From positions 1-64,000 of the forward strand of contig DCCG01000032.1 of NCBI GenBank assembly GCA_002314145.1: DNA of 64,000 nucleotides. Reading direction: 5' to 3'. This document shows positions 45,101 through 51,891 of this stretch, piece by piece (positions within the stretch are counted from its first letter, which is position 1; every line of letters starts with the position of its first letter). The stretch is from Thalassolituus sp. UBA1087. GTDB taxonomy: Bacteria > Pseudomonadota > Gammaproteobacteria > Pseudomonadales > Oceanobacteraceae. Position numbers and translations under genes: made by a program. The notes below the pieces were generated by a model. That model searched no databases, had not been told where the DNA came from, and saw only the letters and a list, made by a program, of their open reading frames with translations.

Positions 45101-47394
45101 ATGCTGCTGCAAGTACTGCTCAGTTAGGTACACAGACCGATCTGGTCAGTGCAGCGGACCCTGTTGATATTGCCTTTGACGCTTCTTATGTCAGTGGTAG
45201 CGGAATGGCGGTGAGCTGGCCGGCGGATACGCGCGGAACCCGGAGTTTTACCATTCTTCGTGACACGGCGGATGATGGTATCCGGGAAGGTACTGAGCTG
45301 GCGCGCTTCAGTCTGGTGGATTCAGGTGATGCTGAAGCGGGTACACAGATTGTTCATACCTTGCGGCTGACCGATCTTACCCCCAACCCTTACGGTAATT
45401 TCTCCGTCACTGCACCGGATAATAATATCATTCCGGAAAATGATCCGGCCGTGCATCCGGTCTGTATTAATCGTGAATCCGGAACAACCGGGGAGGTGAC
45501 GGTTAATTATGAGATCAGTGGCAATGCTGTGCAGAATACCGACTTTCAATACCTTGCCAGTGGTCTGATTCCTGCCGGTAACGCCGGCAGTGTTGTTTTC
45601 GCCGATGGTGATGGCAGCCCACAATGTTTTGATATTCAGGCGATTGATAATCCGGATATTGGCGTGCCGGACAAAGACCTGACCATTTCGCTTACCGGGC
45701 TGAACTATGACGCACAAACGCTTGATCCGCTACTGACTGCACAGGATCAGGCGCAACTGTTGTTCCGTGATTATGAAGCGGGCAATTTCAGCTTCAGTGC
45801 CAATAGCTACAGTTGCAAAGAACCCAATACCGGCAATACCGTGCCGGATGAGCTGAAGCCTTCGCCGGCAGAGTTGACCTGTGAACTGACGGTCTTGCGT
45901 TCAGATACCAGCCTATATGCGCCGCCGGCGGATATCCTTGTGTCTGTAACTCCGGACTCAGCTGCCGACTTCAGTTATACCGGCTCGCTACAGTGGCCGG
46001 CGCTGACCGCTGCTGCACCGGCAAGCCCGTCGTCAGAGGAACAGACAATTACCTTTACGCTGGTGAATGACGATGATCAGGAAACGGATGAAGTCGTTAC
46101 TGTTTCTCTGAGCCCAACCCCAGGCGACGGCCACAGTGAAAATATACTCGTCGCTAATGCTGATCTGACATTGATTGATGTCACCAGCCCGGCATTAATG
46201 ACGATTGCAGACAATACTTCAACCGTGCTGGAAGGGCAGAAACTGGCTGTTAATATTCTGCGCGCCGGTAATCCGGCAACGGAATTCAGCCTGATCCGCA
46301 ATGTCGAAGTACTGAATAAAACCCTGGGTAAAACCGATGCCGATTACCTGAGCTTTGCTTATTCAGACCCGGCCGGTCAATCAGACACACTGAATTTTAA
46401 CAAAGGGGCATCACCGGCCACGGAAACCCTGGAAATCCGTACCAGGGACGTACTCTTTAATGGCAATGCAGACTATACCGTCAGGGTGACTCTGAGTGAT
46501 CCGGTACCCGGCCGTGTTGTCGGTCTGGGGACTATTGATAATGCCAATCAGGATGCCGGTGTTAACCAGACTTACCGTGATTTTATAATTACTGACGATA
46601 ACAGCGTTAATGATCAGATTCAGGTAACACAGTCGGCCGGTAATAATAATGCCACCTCAACACCGGGCACCTACTACGCTATTGATGATTTTCTTGGCCA
46701 GCGCGGGGAAGTGGACCTCGAGGTGGTGATCCCATCCCGCACCGGAGTCGATAAAAAGCATGAGAGAATTAATTATTCCTGGCAGCTGCTGACTGGTCCG
46801 GGCGCTGACCTGACGTCAGAATCCGGTAGCTTTGCCTATACCGATACTCTGTCAGAATCAGAGCGTACGTTTGAAACCACGCTGACGCTGCCCTTTACCT
46901 ATCAGAGCAGTATCACAACCGAGGTTCTGTTAACGGTCTGGGGTGGACCAGATAATGATATTACCAAAGCGGATGAAGTGTACGAAGAGGTACTGGTCAT
47001 ACGGTCGGCGCCACGCTGGCGGCGACTGGTGTTTGACGGCAGCCGGTGCGTTGCCTGGGACGATGGAGATGATCGCTACGAAGCCAATAATTGCTCAACC
47101 TCCGTAAGTAACAGTGAGCTTTGGACTTATAACCCGGTGTCAGGTCTTATGATCAATAAAGGCGATGATGCGTGTGCTACGGGTTGGACGGACCTTGACC
47201 GGACCGATTGCAACACAGGTTCTCCGTTCCAGTGGGATCTGGTTAATGACTCCGGATCACTGAATATTCGAGTCAGGGGAGATAGTGAGGTCTGGTGCCG
47301 GATGTCCACAGATCAACGTATTAATGTACGTAATACAGGGGTGTTTTCCTGTTCTGGTGAAGACGACCGTTATAGTTGGGGAGCAGATCAATGA
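39169..47394 (+). CDS. Giant exported multi-C-type-lectin-like/LamG/Calx-beta protein
   Basis: The protein has 2741 residues and an N-terminal signal peptide (TTACAAQAA). About residues 30-1605 hold roughly twelve C-type-lectin-like repeats, each with a FAAPxT start, a central VWIN-x-[ST]-D and an EDCA...W-x-D-x-x-C...AC-x-[DN]-G close, with the paired Cys of the fold. Some keep EPND and WND, the Ca/mannose-binding motifs. The last copy is cut short. About 1720-1930 is a LamG/concanavalin-like domain (ISGNGHHALN, IGHGPGVERAFIGLMDDIQIFNRALSSAE). About 1930-2470 has Calx-beta-like repeats. A Cys-rich C-terminal module ends it. It probably sits on the outside and binds glycans. No export machinery is visible in the cluster. 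Confidence 0.9.
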   Translation: MNNYYKYKNILTFFLLLTTACAAQAATNSAGVSIWYDTGATGGLTAAQAQSINADTVTFWEGEEPNDSGGEDCATQEAGGRWNDTDCSDNNPAACFDGSNWVLSGNTNYASVSCPVNTVFAAPVTRAQRDQLISVMNNAGESTVYINADDRGTENIWLINAAATTQFAPFWNTGEPNDAGGNEDCAEVQTDGRWNDIPCDAARPLACADAGLTVWQVTGGSYAFTRVDDLNQVCEQEFGAGYQFAAPRTAGEQSALNNVLAGPVLVNATDRMVEGYWMLNHGIFNWAPGYPASAQGNCVTVRQSDGRWISTDCDDSAYLTCTDGTDWLIRNSSHIFSNAVLDICARPDNDSQSTNPYRNYYLAAPRTEQERSQVSAAIQAQPTGASAWLNVKHLADAGRWLWNDGYQRPLNGGDLRQLTFYDVYDDEYEFLNGPWTRPDGTGINLQQAQQENLASYSLFAPVEPNDSGDCVQLYTDVNETATYANWDDTGCDNAKHVACYDGNEWRISPSATSIGGNNENPENLSAAFAACAAIEKNGVAGNFAFATPTSFKQTRELLAIAIGGGYNDGIWININDKRYEGTFIYNLGMDVLAPFWNDGEPGGAALENCAVQRQTGTLWDDVSCTNAYPIACYDPGQGNNGDWKITSADYSVNDIAALSAVCESAFDGRYKFYAPQTLTQKNDLVAVMAAAGVERVFINASDEQSENSWKLNQEINNWAADQPSSDGSELCVSANLASGLWQARPCSDELPVACSSGSIWSFSATAVTLENFSAAQEACDAVGDGLLFAAPRVMDSVLGLQYYAHMQGLGGDVWINGNRLQNVSHWTWNEYQVAMPSWGDAQPDGGESENCALLMNNDAASWTDEACDSSSDHAYLCHNGSQWALSSVRGTLSDFSSAVAACADLGAGWRFAAPQTYNDNISARAVMGAESSAWINATDTVKEGQWITNAANIAQYPAWAAFQPDNGGITAAAESTLINGEDCVYQDNNGQWFDTSCTSAAEYSWACTDGYTWKVTRQAGRIQSLADGHKQCFSEYGSGYVFAVPLNMDDAIQLDFARLQAALDSDTVIDRVWLNITDGGREDNVGGNGSGSEFRRNLPFTNWIAPYPGQEPEDVCVFKSTVGAGQNNPWRTADCTANAAHYACFNGSDWQVATSQGTLVNGSVQIVPQAGDDYWSYERGNRLCKDQFGASYYFSAPVTAAEEQALDTAIRLSPAQVKNTWLNYYYVSNIATDNNRWFADRLKLGIWQKPVFDNYNNSDCALLDSAGNWTDVPCHQDHAYACFNGQWQVVASGPWNNGFAACENQNAVFAVPRTPGELNALRAEMGSSPVWINLTDTALESQWIANRLRYAWWSDSEPSNISNRDCARMNTQGEWYAAKCLVEEAPFACRKVTGSNIEWFVSSEAGVWSRGFSVCAAEFEDSEFFAPHAFGNQSATLDQQALAAIVAAAGQDVWLNMSDQEVEGSWRPYQVYGDWGINTLLDENNDCAYFDRVTAGSGTWYADACKYTAATAVSRGFACTNGYEWRIVNSAATTEQRWSAGFTACDALDTAEEDWTFAAPTDAVQNAKLKLAMELSDLGQVWINAHDRYEDGDWQINGAETNFPVVADTSATALLVNEQQTGLLLSATLADDEALSIASAEWTLAADSRFADVSDSGVTVSNNALQTGAAGTGSVTANYDAPRLLQQDALLTFKLTVTDIPPGTASAVAAEYFVTVRVKAPILAHYDFNSASVPQQDISGNGHHALNTAANPFPDVFNGALSLNEDDAMVVPGLAQDTDNGLDIPAEEYTVAFRLSVEDAGSASGTGARGILHKGDTAAQRQPLMTLAELTDELLVSQTTAGGNQLLNAGVINDRQWLNIIYQKTVDSLTLYIDNEPVSVVDISGQASLANNGNLYIGHGPGVERAFIGLMDDIQIFNRALSSAERDNILPPPPAGRVQFRDASSIADEFESPDNSVTIHLERSRGSKQPLTVYVDFNAAASTAQLGTQTDLVSAADPVDIAFDASYVSGSGMAVSWPADTRGTRSFTILRDTADDGIREGTELARFSLVDSGDAEAGTQIVHTLRLTDLTPNPYGNFSVTAPDNNIIPENDPAVHPVCINRESGTTGEVTVNYEISGNAVQNTDFQYLASGLIPAGNAGSVVFADGDGSPQCFDIQAIDNPDIGVPDKDLTISLTGLNYDAQTLDPLLTAQDQAQLLFRDYEAGNFSFSANSYSCKEPNTGNTVPDELKPSPAELTCELTVLRSDTSLYAPPADILVSVTPDSAADFSYTGSLQWPALTAAAPASPSSEEQTITFTLVNDDDQETDEVVTVSLSPTPGDGHSENILVANADLTLIDVTSPALMTIADNTSTVLEGQKLAVNILRAGNPATEFSLIRNVEVLNKTLGKTDADYLSFAYSDPAGQSDTLNFNKGASPATETLEIRTRDVLFNGNADYTVRVTLSDPVPGRVVGLGTIDNANQDAGVNQTYRDFIITDDNSVNDQIQVTQSAGNNNATSTPGTYYAIDDFLGQRGEVDLEVVIPSRTGVDKKHERINYSWQLLTGPGADLTSESGSFAYTDTLSESERTFETTLTLPFTYQSSITTEVLLTVWGGPDNDITKADEVYEEVLVIRSAPRWRRLVFDGSRCVAWDDGDDRYEANNCSTSVSNSELWTYNPVSGLMINKGDDACATGWTDLDRTDCNTGSPFQWDLVNDSGSLNIRVRGDSEVWCRMSTDQRINVRNTGVFSCSGEDDRYSWGADQ

Positions 47395-48797
47395 TTAGAT
47401 TGACGGTTTTTTTGTTCTTTATCGCTCCGTTCAGTGTGTGTGCGTTGCAATCACTGGATGACTCTCAGATGTCAGAGGTTACCGGGGAGGGGATTGGCGC
47501 AGTATTTGATGATGTACTGTTGAACTCCGCGGACTACAACGATCCGGAATCCTTTAAAATCCGTCTTCAGCTGACAGACACAGCCGACCCGGATTATATG
47601 ATTTTCAGTGAACTGCGCATGTTCAGAAGTGGCAGTAACGAACAGACCGGCCTGCTCGGCGGCCGTTTCGGTACCTACGATGATCCCTTCTATGTTGCTG
47701 ATATCCGCGAAATAACAGAAAGCCATATCGGCAATATAGATCCGCAAAACGATGGCTCATTTATAAATGGCAGTCGTGTACATACGGCTTTGTATATGGG
47801 CTTCCCGGCAGCGGATTTACAGCAACTTGACCGCAGTTTCGATTCTTTTTCCGGTCATTATTATCCGCCTGCGGATGAACATACAGATATCAATTATTTC
47901 CGCGGTTTGCCACAGGATTTCTTTACTGCCAGTGGCTCGGTGGACGTCAGTAATCTGCCTTACCTGAGTGAGTCATTTGCTGCGCAATCAGAGCAACGGG
48001 AATTATTGCTCGATCAGGCAACCGATAAGTTTGACCTGCACTTCCGCGTCGATATGATCAATGACACCAATCGCGACAGCAGTGAAGCCAATGCTTCATT
48101 TCTTACGTACGCGGATCTTGAAGGTGTGCGTTTATACGGTACCTCGGCCTATCTCTGGGCTCATTCCGGGCAGAATGAAACGACGGATACTTCTATGTAT
48201 CAGTACGGTGGCCAACCGTTTTACGGTAACCGGGGGTTATCTATGGCGGTGTCTGCCGGTTTGCAGGCCGACGTTATTCGTCTGACGACTGACCCTGCCG
48301 GTGCGGCCTCCGGTGCTTTGGAACTGCGCGGGGTGGATGCCTACCTGCCTCTGGGGAATGCCGATCAACCGATGACCATCAGTACTGTTCAGTACGCTCA
48401 GGTAGAACGGGGCACCTGGAAAAATGCCAATCCGACCGTTATGGCCCCGACCACTCAGTTGCGTATTGAAATCGGCGGTTTACCCCAGGATGTTGCGCAG
48501 GCGCCTCAGGGCAATATCTATATACAGTCCATCGCTTTTGGCGATGAAAATGATGCAGACCTGATTACCGGTTATGAAGATATCTACCTGCGGGATGCTA
48601 ACGGTAATATTGTCTCTACGGTCGACGACGTCACGCACCAGGCGTTTATTCCTAAAACCGTTATTTATAACGAACAGGTGGCTGCCTATAACCAGTCGAA
48701 TCCGGGGAATCCTATTCCTTTTCTGCCCAATCAGAATGTCGTTGAGATAAAAGGGATAGAAATACAGCGCCTTATAATCACTACTCAGGATCTGTAA
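47391..48797 (+). CDS. Exported protein with post-signal GE motif, paralogue 3
   Basis: The protein has 468 residues. The start ATG overlaps the stop of the giant gene in ATGA, so translation is coupled. A signal peptide is followed by ALQSLDDSQMSEVTGEGIGAVFDD. The body is acidic and beta-rich with Tyr-rich segments (TSAYLWAHSGQ, SGHYYPPADEHTD) and a C-terminal EIKGIEIQRLIITTQDL. It has no lectin or enzyme signature. It is likely a partner of the giant protein, based only on tight operon structure. Confidence 0.85.
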   Translation: MIRLTVFLFFIAPFSVCALQSLDDSQMSEVTGEGIGAVFDDVLLNSADYNDPESFKIRLQLTDTADPDYMIFSELRMFRSGSNEQTGLLGGRFGTYDDPFYVADIREITESHIGNIDPQNDGSFINGSRVHTALYMGFPAADLQQLDRSFDSFSGHYYPPADEHTDINYFRGLPQDFFTASGSVDVSNLPYLSESFAAQSEQRELLLDQATDKFDLHFRVDMINDTNRDSSEANASFLTYADLEGVRLYGTSAYLWAHSGQNETTDTSMYQYGGQPFYGNRGLSMAVSAGLQADVIRLTTDPAGAASGALELRGVDAYLPLGNADQPMTISTVQYAQVERGTWKNANPTVMAPTTQLRIEIGGLPQDVAQAPQGNIYIQSIAFGDENDADLITGYEDIYLRDANGNIVSTVDDVTHQAFIPKTVIYNEQVAAYNQSNPGNPIPFLPNQNVVEIKGIEIQRLIITTQDL

Positions 48798-49288
48798 TGA
48801 TGAAAAATATCTGCATAACAAAGATTTTATCCACAGCTGTCCTGGCCCTGGTTTTTCCGCTGGCAGGCAAAGCAGAGCTGGCGGCTTTAAATGATGAACA
48901 GATGGCAGAGGCTTCGGGGCAATCCGGTTTGACGATCAGTGCCCGGGTGGAGCTGGATGATGGTTCCCGTGTCAGTTATACCAATACCGCCGCAGACTAT
49001 GCCGATAATAATGAATATTGGCTGGTGGTTGATAATATTACCGGCGCGGTGGAAATACAGGACCTTAAACTGGATCTTATTGGCGATTTTGGTCCTGCCG
49101 GTGATACAGGGGCACTGCAGTGGACATTGCCGGAAGAAATTGTCTTTGATGATTTAAAAACTGACGGTATCTATATGAGCACCGATAAAGAGGTAAACGC
49201 TGGCTCGCGCTTTCTGATGGCGGTTGAAGTGGATGGTACTCTGCAGCTTCCGGCATCAACGACCATGACGATTTTTGCGACAGAATAG
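48797..49288 (+). CDS. Small exported protein with post-signal GQ motif, paralogue 4
   Basis: The protein has 163 residues, the smallest of the set. A signal peptide (TAVLALVFPLAGKA) is followed by LAALNDEQMAEASGQSGLTISA. The remainder is a beta-rich acidic domain of about 125 residues, similar to the N-terminal part of the larger paralogues, without Cys. It overlaps the previous gene by one base (TAATG). Two adjacent ATGs (48797, 48800) are possible starts. It may represent the minimal domain of the family. Confidence 0.82.
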   Translation: MMKNICITKILSTAVLALVFPLAGKAELAALNDEQMAEASGQSGLTISARVELDDGSRVSYTNTAADYADNNEYWLVVDNITGAVEIQDLKLDLIGDFGPAGDTGALQWTLPEEIVFDDLKTDGIYMSTDKEVNAGSRFLMAVEVDGTLQLPASTTMTIFATE

Positions 49289-49297
49289 GCAGGCATA

Positions 49298-50464
49298 ATG
49301 ACAATAATAAACAGAATAATCACTGCTTTTGCCGGAGTACTTCTGCTTGTTTCACAGCTTCATGCTATGCAGGCGATGAATGAATCAGAGCTGGCAGCGA
49401 CTTACGGGCAGGCTATTTTTGAAGTGTCCGAAAATATCGTGCAGCAGGAAAACGGTTCGGAACTGAATATGCTGCGCATTACCATGGGCGCGCATATTGA
49501 AATTAATGCTAACGTGGACGAACTGGCTTTGGGCCGTTACTGGCGTCCCGAAGGGACCAACTGTACCGGTGGTGCCGGTGGCGACAAAGTCTGTTACAAC
49601 AATGTGGTACCGGTGGATTATGACGATAATATCGCCTGGGCCTGCACCGCAAACCCTTGTGGCTCCGTTGGTTTGGGGGAGGCTGAGTATGAATCGTCAT
49701 TATTGACGCATGGTTCGGCTACAAGCTTCTTTGACTACCCGGGTGGCTTTGAACCTGATGCCGGTGTTGATATCAAACTGCGGGATATCACTATGGGTCA
49801 GGCGATTGATGTCGGCGGTGGTGTCTATGAGCTGACACCTTTTGTGCAGGATAACCCTTATATTGAATTTGCATTTGATGAAAGTACAGCTGCTCAGAAG
49901 CTGGTCGGTTTCCGGGTCGGCGCTGAAAATTCCTATGGTTACCAGGGGAATATCATTGATGTTATTTCAGGTTTTATTGAACCGACCATTACCGCAGAAA
50001 TTGAGTTGATCGGCATTGGTTTGGGTAGTCTCGAGCTGGAGGCCTTTCTTGGGGGGGTACGTACTATTGGCTGGCTGGATTCTTCTAACCTTACACTGTA
50101 TGCCGTCAATGGCGCACTGGTTAATCTTCTGGTGAGTGACCCTGAAAGTGTGCTGGATGAATCACCTACCGCGCAGTTATTTCCGGTTCAGTCGAACTAT
50201 CTGGATAATACTGCCGCTTTCTTTATCAGTATGGGCACGCGCTCTATTCAGTGGAGTGAGGTACAGGGCTTTTCGCCCGAGGTGACGTCTCCGGGCTTCT
50301 GGCTCAATATGGGCGGTGATGGCGGACTGATCTCTTACACTCAGAATGGCGACCACCCGAATAACTATTTTCCCGGGCACCCGAATTTTCAGCAATATGG
50401 TGCTAATACTAATTATGGTAATGCCAGTACCCGGCCATCCTGGTCTCAGACCTACAATAACTGA
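49298..50464 (+). CDS. Exported protein with degenerate post-signal GQ motif, paralogue 5
   Basis: The protein has 388 residues. A signal peptide is followed by MQAMNESELAATYGQAIFEVSEN, the most divergent copy of the cluster motif (YGQ instead of TGQ). There are two Cys pairs near residues 87-120 (TNCTGGAGGDKVCYNN and WACTANPC), unlike its paralogues. The C-terminus is Asn, Tyr and Pro rich. The segment ISMGTRSIQWSEVQGFSPE looks like a distinct domain. It is the last gene of the operon, starting 9 bp after the previous stop, and is followed by a strong terminator. Confidence 0.85.
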   Translation: MTIINRIITAFAGVLLLVSQLHAMQAMNESELAATYGQAIFEVSENIVQQENGSELNMLRITMGAHIEINANVDELALGRYWRPEGTNCTGGAGGDKVCYNNVVPVDYDDNIAWACTANPCGSVGLGEAEYESSLLTHGSATSFFDYPGGFEPDAGVDIKLRDITMGQAIDVGGGVYELTPFVQDNPYIEFAFDESTAAQKLVGFRVGAENSYGYQGNIIDVISGFIEPTITAEIELIGIGLGSLELEAFLGGVRTIGWLDSSNLTLYAVNGALVNLLVSDPESVLDESPTAQLFPVQSNYLDNTAAFFISMGTRSIQWSEVQGFSPEVTSPGFWLNMGGDGGLISYTQNGDHPNNYFPGHPNFQQYGANTNYGNASTRPSWSQTYNN

Positions 50465-50471
50465 CACCCAA

Positions 50472-50502
50472 ATAAAAGCCGGCATTTGCCGGCTTTTATT
50501 TA
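50472..50502. terminator. Bidirectional Rho-independent terminator
   Basis: An AAAAGCCGGC/GCCGGCTTTT stem with a 4-nt loop. The A-tract before and T-tract after make it usable by the lectin operon and by the convergent LRR gene. Confidence 0.9.
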
Positions 50503-50517
50503 TCTGAGGACAGGCTC

Positions 50518-51162
50518 TCAGATACGGTAGCTGATAATGCTTTGTGGCAGGGTGTCCGGCAGTGGTGACGGATTGTTACCAGCGGTCAGATAGCGGATAT
50601 CCGTCATACGGGAAACCGGTTCCAGGTCAGCGATCTTATTGTCGTTAATGTATAAGTGAGTGAGCGCAGACAGTTGCTCTACATCACTGATGGAGTGGAT
50701 CTGGTTATGATTTGCGATCAGCGTTTTCAGCACCGGCAGTCCGGCAAATGCCTGAAGGGAATCAATACGGTTGTGGCTGATGTTCGCATAAGCCAGTTGC
50801 GACAGAGTTGTCAGCGGCTGAAGGTCAGAAATCTGATTATTCTGCAGACTCAGCACTCTGAGTTGGCTGAACTGATTCAACCCATCCACTGACCGGATCT
50901 GTTTATGATTGCATTCTAATGTCTGTAGTTGCTCCCGGTATTCTATCCCCGTTGCGGCGACACAGGCGTTCAGGGCAGGATCACTGAGCTGGCTGTAATC
51001 GACAGGGGTCTGCGTCGGTTGAGTTTCCGGTGGCCGGGGGGCAGTGGGAGTGTCTGTATTCGCTGTGTCAGAAGGTGTGGACGATCCTGTACCGCCGCCA
51101 CAGGCCACAAGGGACGCTGCAACCGCCAGAGTGAGTGCGGACTTGATAGTGAGAGATTCCAT
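50518..51162 (-). CDS. Leucine-rich-repeat lipoprotein
   Basis: The protein has 214 residues with lipobox LVAC (Cys21) and a Gly/Thr/Pro-rich linker. From about residue 70 it has five to six LRR units of the SDS22/internalin kind (LRVLSLQNNQISDLQPL, LAYANISHNRIDSLQAF, LKTLIANHNQIHSISD, LTHLYINDNKIADLEPV). LRRs are protein-interaction modules, so it is likely an outer-membrane or periplasmic binding protein. It is convergent with the lectin operon and shares its terminator. Spacing gives no functional link. CAGGTTT is a weak ribosome-binding site. Confidence 0.9.
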   Translation of the reverse strand: MESLTIKSALTLAVAASLVACGGGTGSSTPSDTANTDTPTAPRPPETQPTQTPVDYSQLSDPALNACVAATGIEYREQLQTLECNHKQIRSVDGLNQFSQLRVLSLQNNQISDLQPLTTLSQLAYANISHNRIDSLQAFAGLPVLKTLIANHNQIHSISDVEQLSALTHLYINDNKIADLEPVSRMTDIRYLTAGNNPSPLPDTLPQSIISYRI

Positions 51163-51708
51163 AGCGAAACCTGAATTATTATTGTTTTAGTCGTTCTATC
51201 GTACCACAACAGCCGCTGCTTAGGTACTCCGCTATTCTGTTTAGAGTATTATTATAAGTGTTTGATTTATAATAAATTTTTCTGTTTTTTTGAAAGGCGG
51301 TACGGGAATGCGCTGCAGGAAGGCGGGGGATGTACCAGGCGGTCCAGGCTATCTGAGTGAGGCGGCCAGAAGAGAGCAAGCCAGGGTTATTGGGGCCAAA
51401 GACCTGTGTCTGGAGCTGTCCCCTTGCCCTTGTACTGAATTGGTCAGAGATAACAATCAGTTCTTCCAATAACCGACAATAGCGACAGTGCCGCGGTGGC
51501 ACCCTGTGTATTGGCCTGTTGGCGATATCCCGGCATTGATATTCGTTCTGTTTATGTTTTGTACAGACTTCATCTCCAGATATCCCGGTTGCAGGGTTCT
51601 GCTTCTTTATTTCTTCAATTCTTCATGCTTCCAATCCGGGAACGCCTTGTTGCATAGGTGCCAGTGACCGCCTCATAGCCAGCAATTTCAGGCACTCCCT
51701 CTGCGTCG
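51163..51708. other. Intergenic region between LRR and TonB-receptor genes
   Basis: About 545 bp. Its first 100 bp is AT-rich with a minus-strand TATAAT at 51251-51256 that may serve the LRR gene. The rest is GC-moderate with no accepted gene. The Pho-box-like repeat for the receptor lies further on (51738), inside the possible small coding sequence. Confidence 0.45.
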
Positions 51709-51891
51709 GTGACGGCTCAACAGTATGAATGTCCGGCATGTCATTTAAGTGTCACATTTCCGCAACATACTGCCCGCATTGATAAGAGGTGCAGCGTCTG
51801 CATGGAAGTTGTGATCAACCGGATGATCGCAGCCAGGCTGAAACAACAGGCGCTGACCATAAATTCCTGTGTTCCTTGGGGGGCTAAATGA
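51709..51891 (+). CDS. Possible small zinc-ribbon protein
   Basis: Sixty residues, beginning with GTG and with no clear ribosome-binding site. Two C-x2-C pairs (CPAC near residue 8, CSVC near 28) would make a zinc ribbon. Its stop overlaps the receptor ATG in ATGA. Against it, a Pho-box-like repeat and a -10-like element lie inside it (51738-51771), suggesting promoter rather than gene. I rate it as about even. Confidence 0.35.
   Translation: MTAQQYECPACHLSVTFPQHTARIDKRCSVCMEVVINRMIAARLKQQALTINSCVPWGAK
51738..51755 (+). promoter_or_regulatory. PhoB-box-like direct repeat upstream of the TonB receptor
   Basis: ATGTCAT-TTAA-GTGTCAC has the 7-4-7 layout and matches about 15 of 18 positions of CTGTCATAWAWCTGTMAY. 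CATACT follows 10 bp later (51766-51771), the expected -10 spacing for PhoB promoters. Inference only. Confidence 0.45.
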
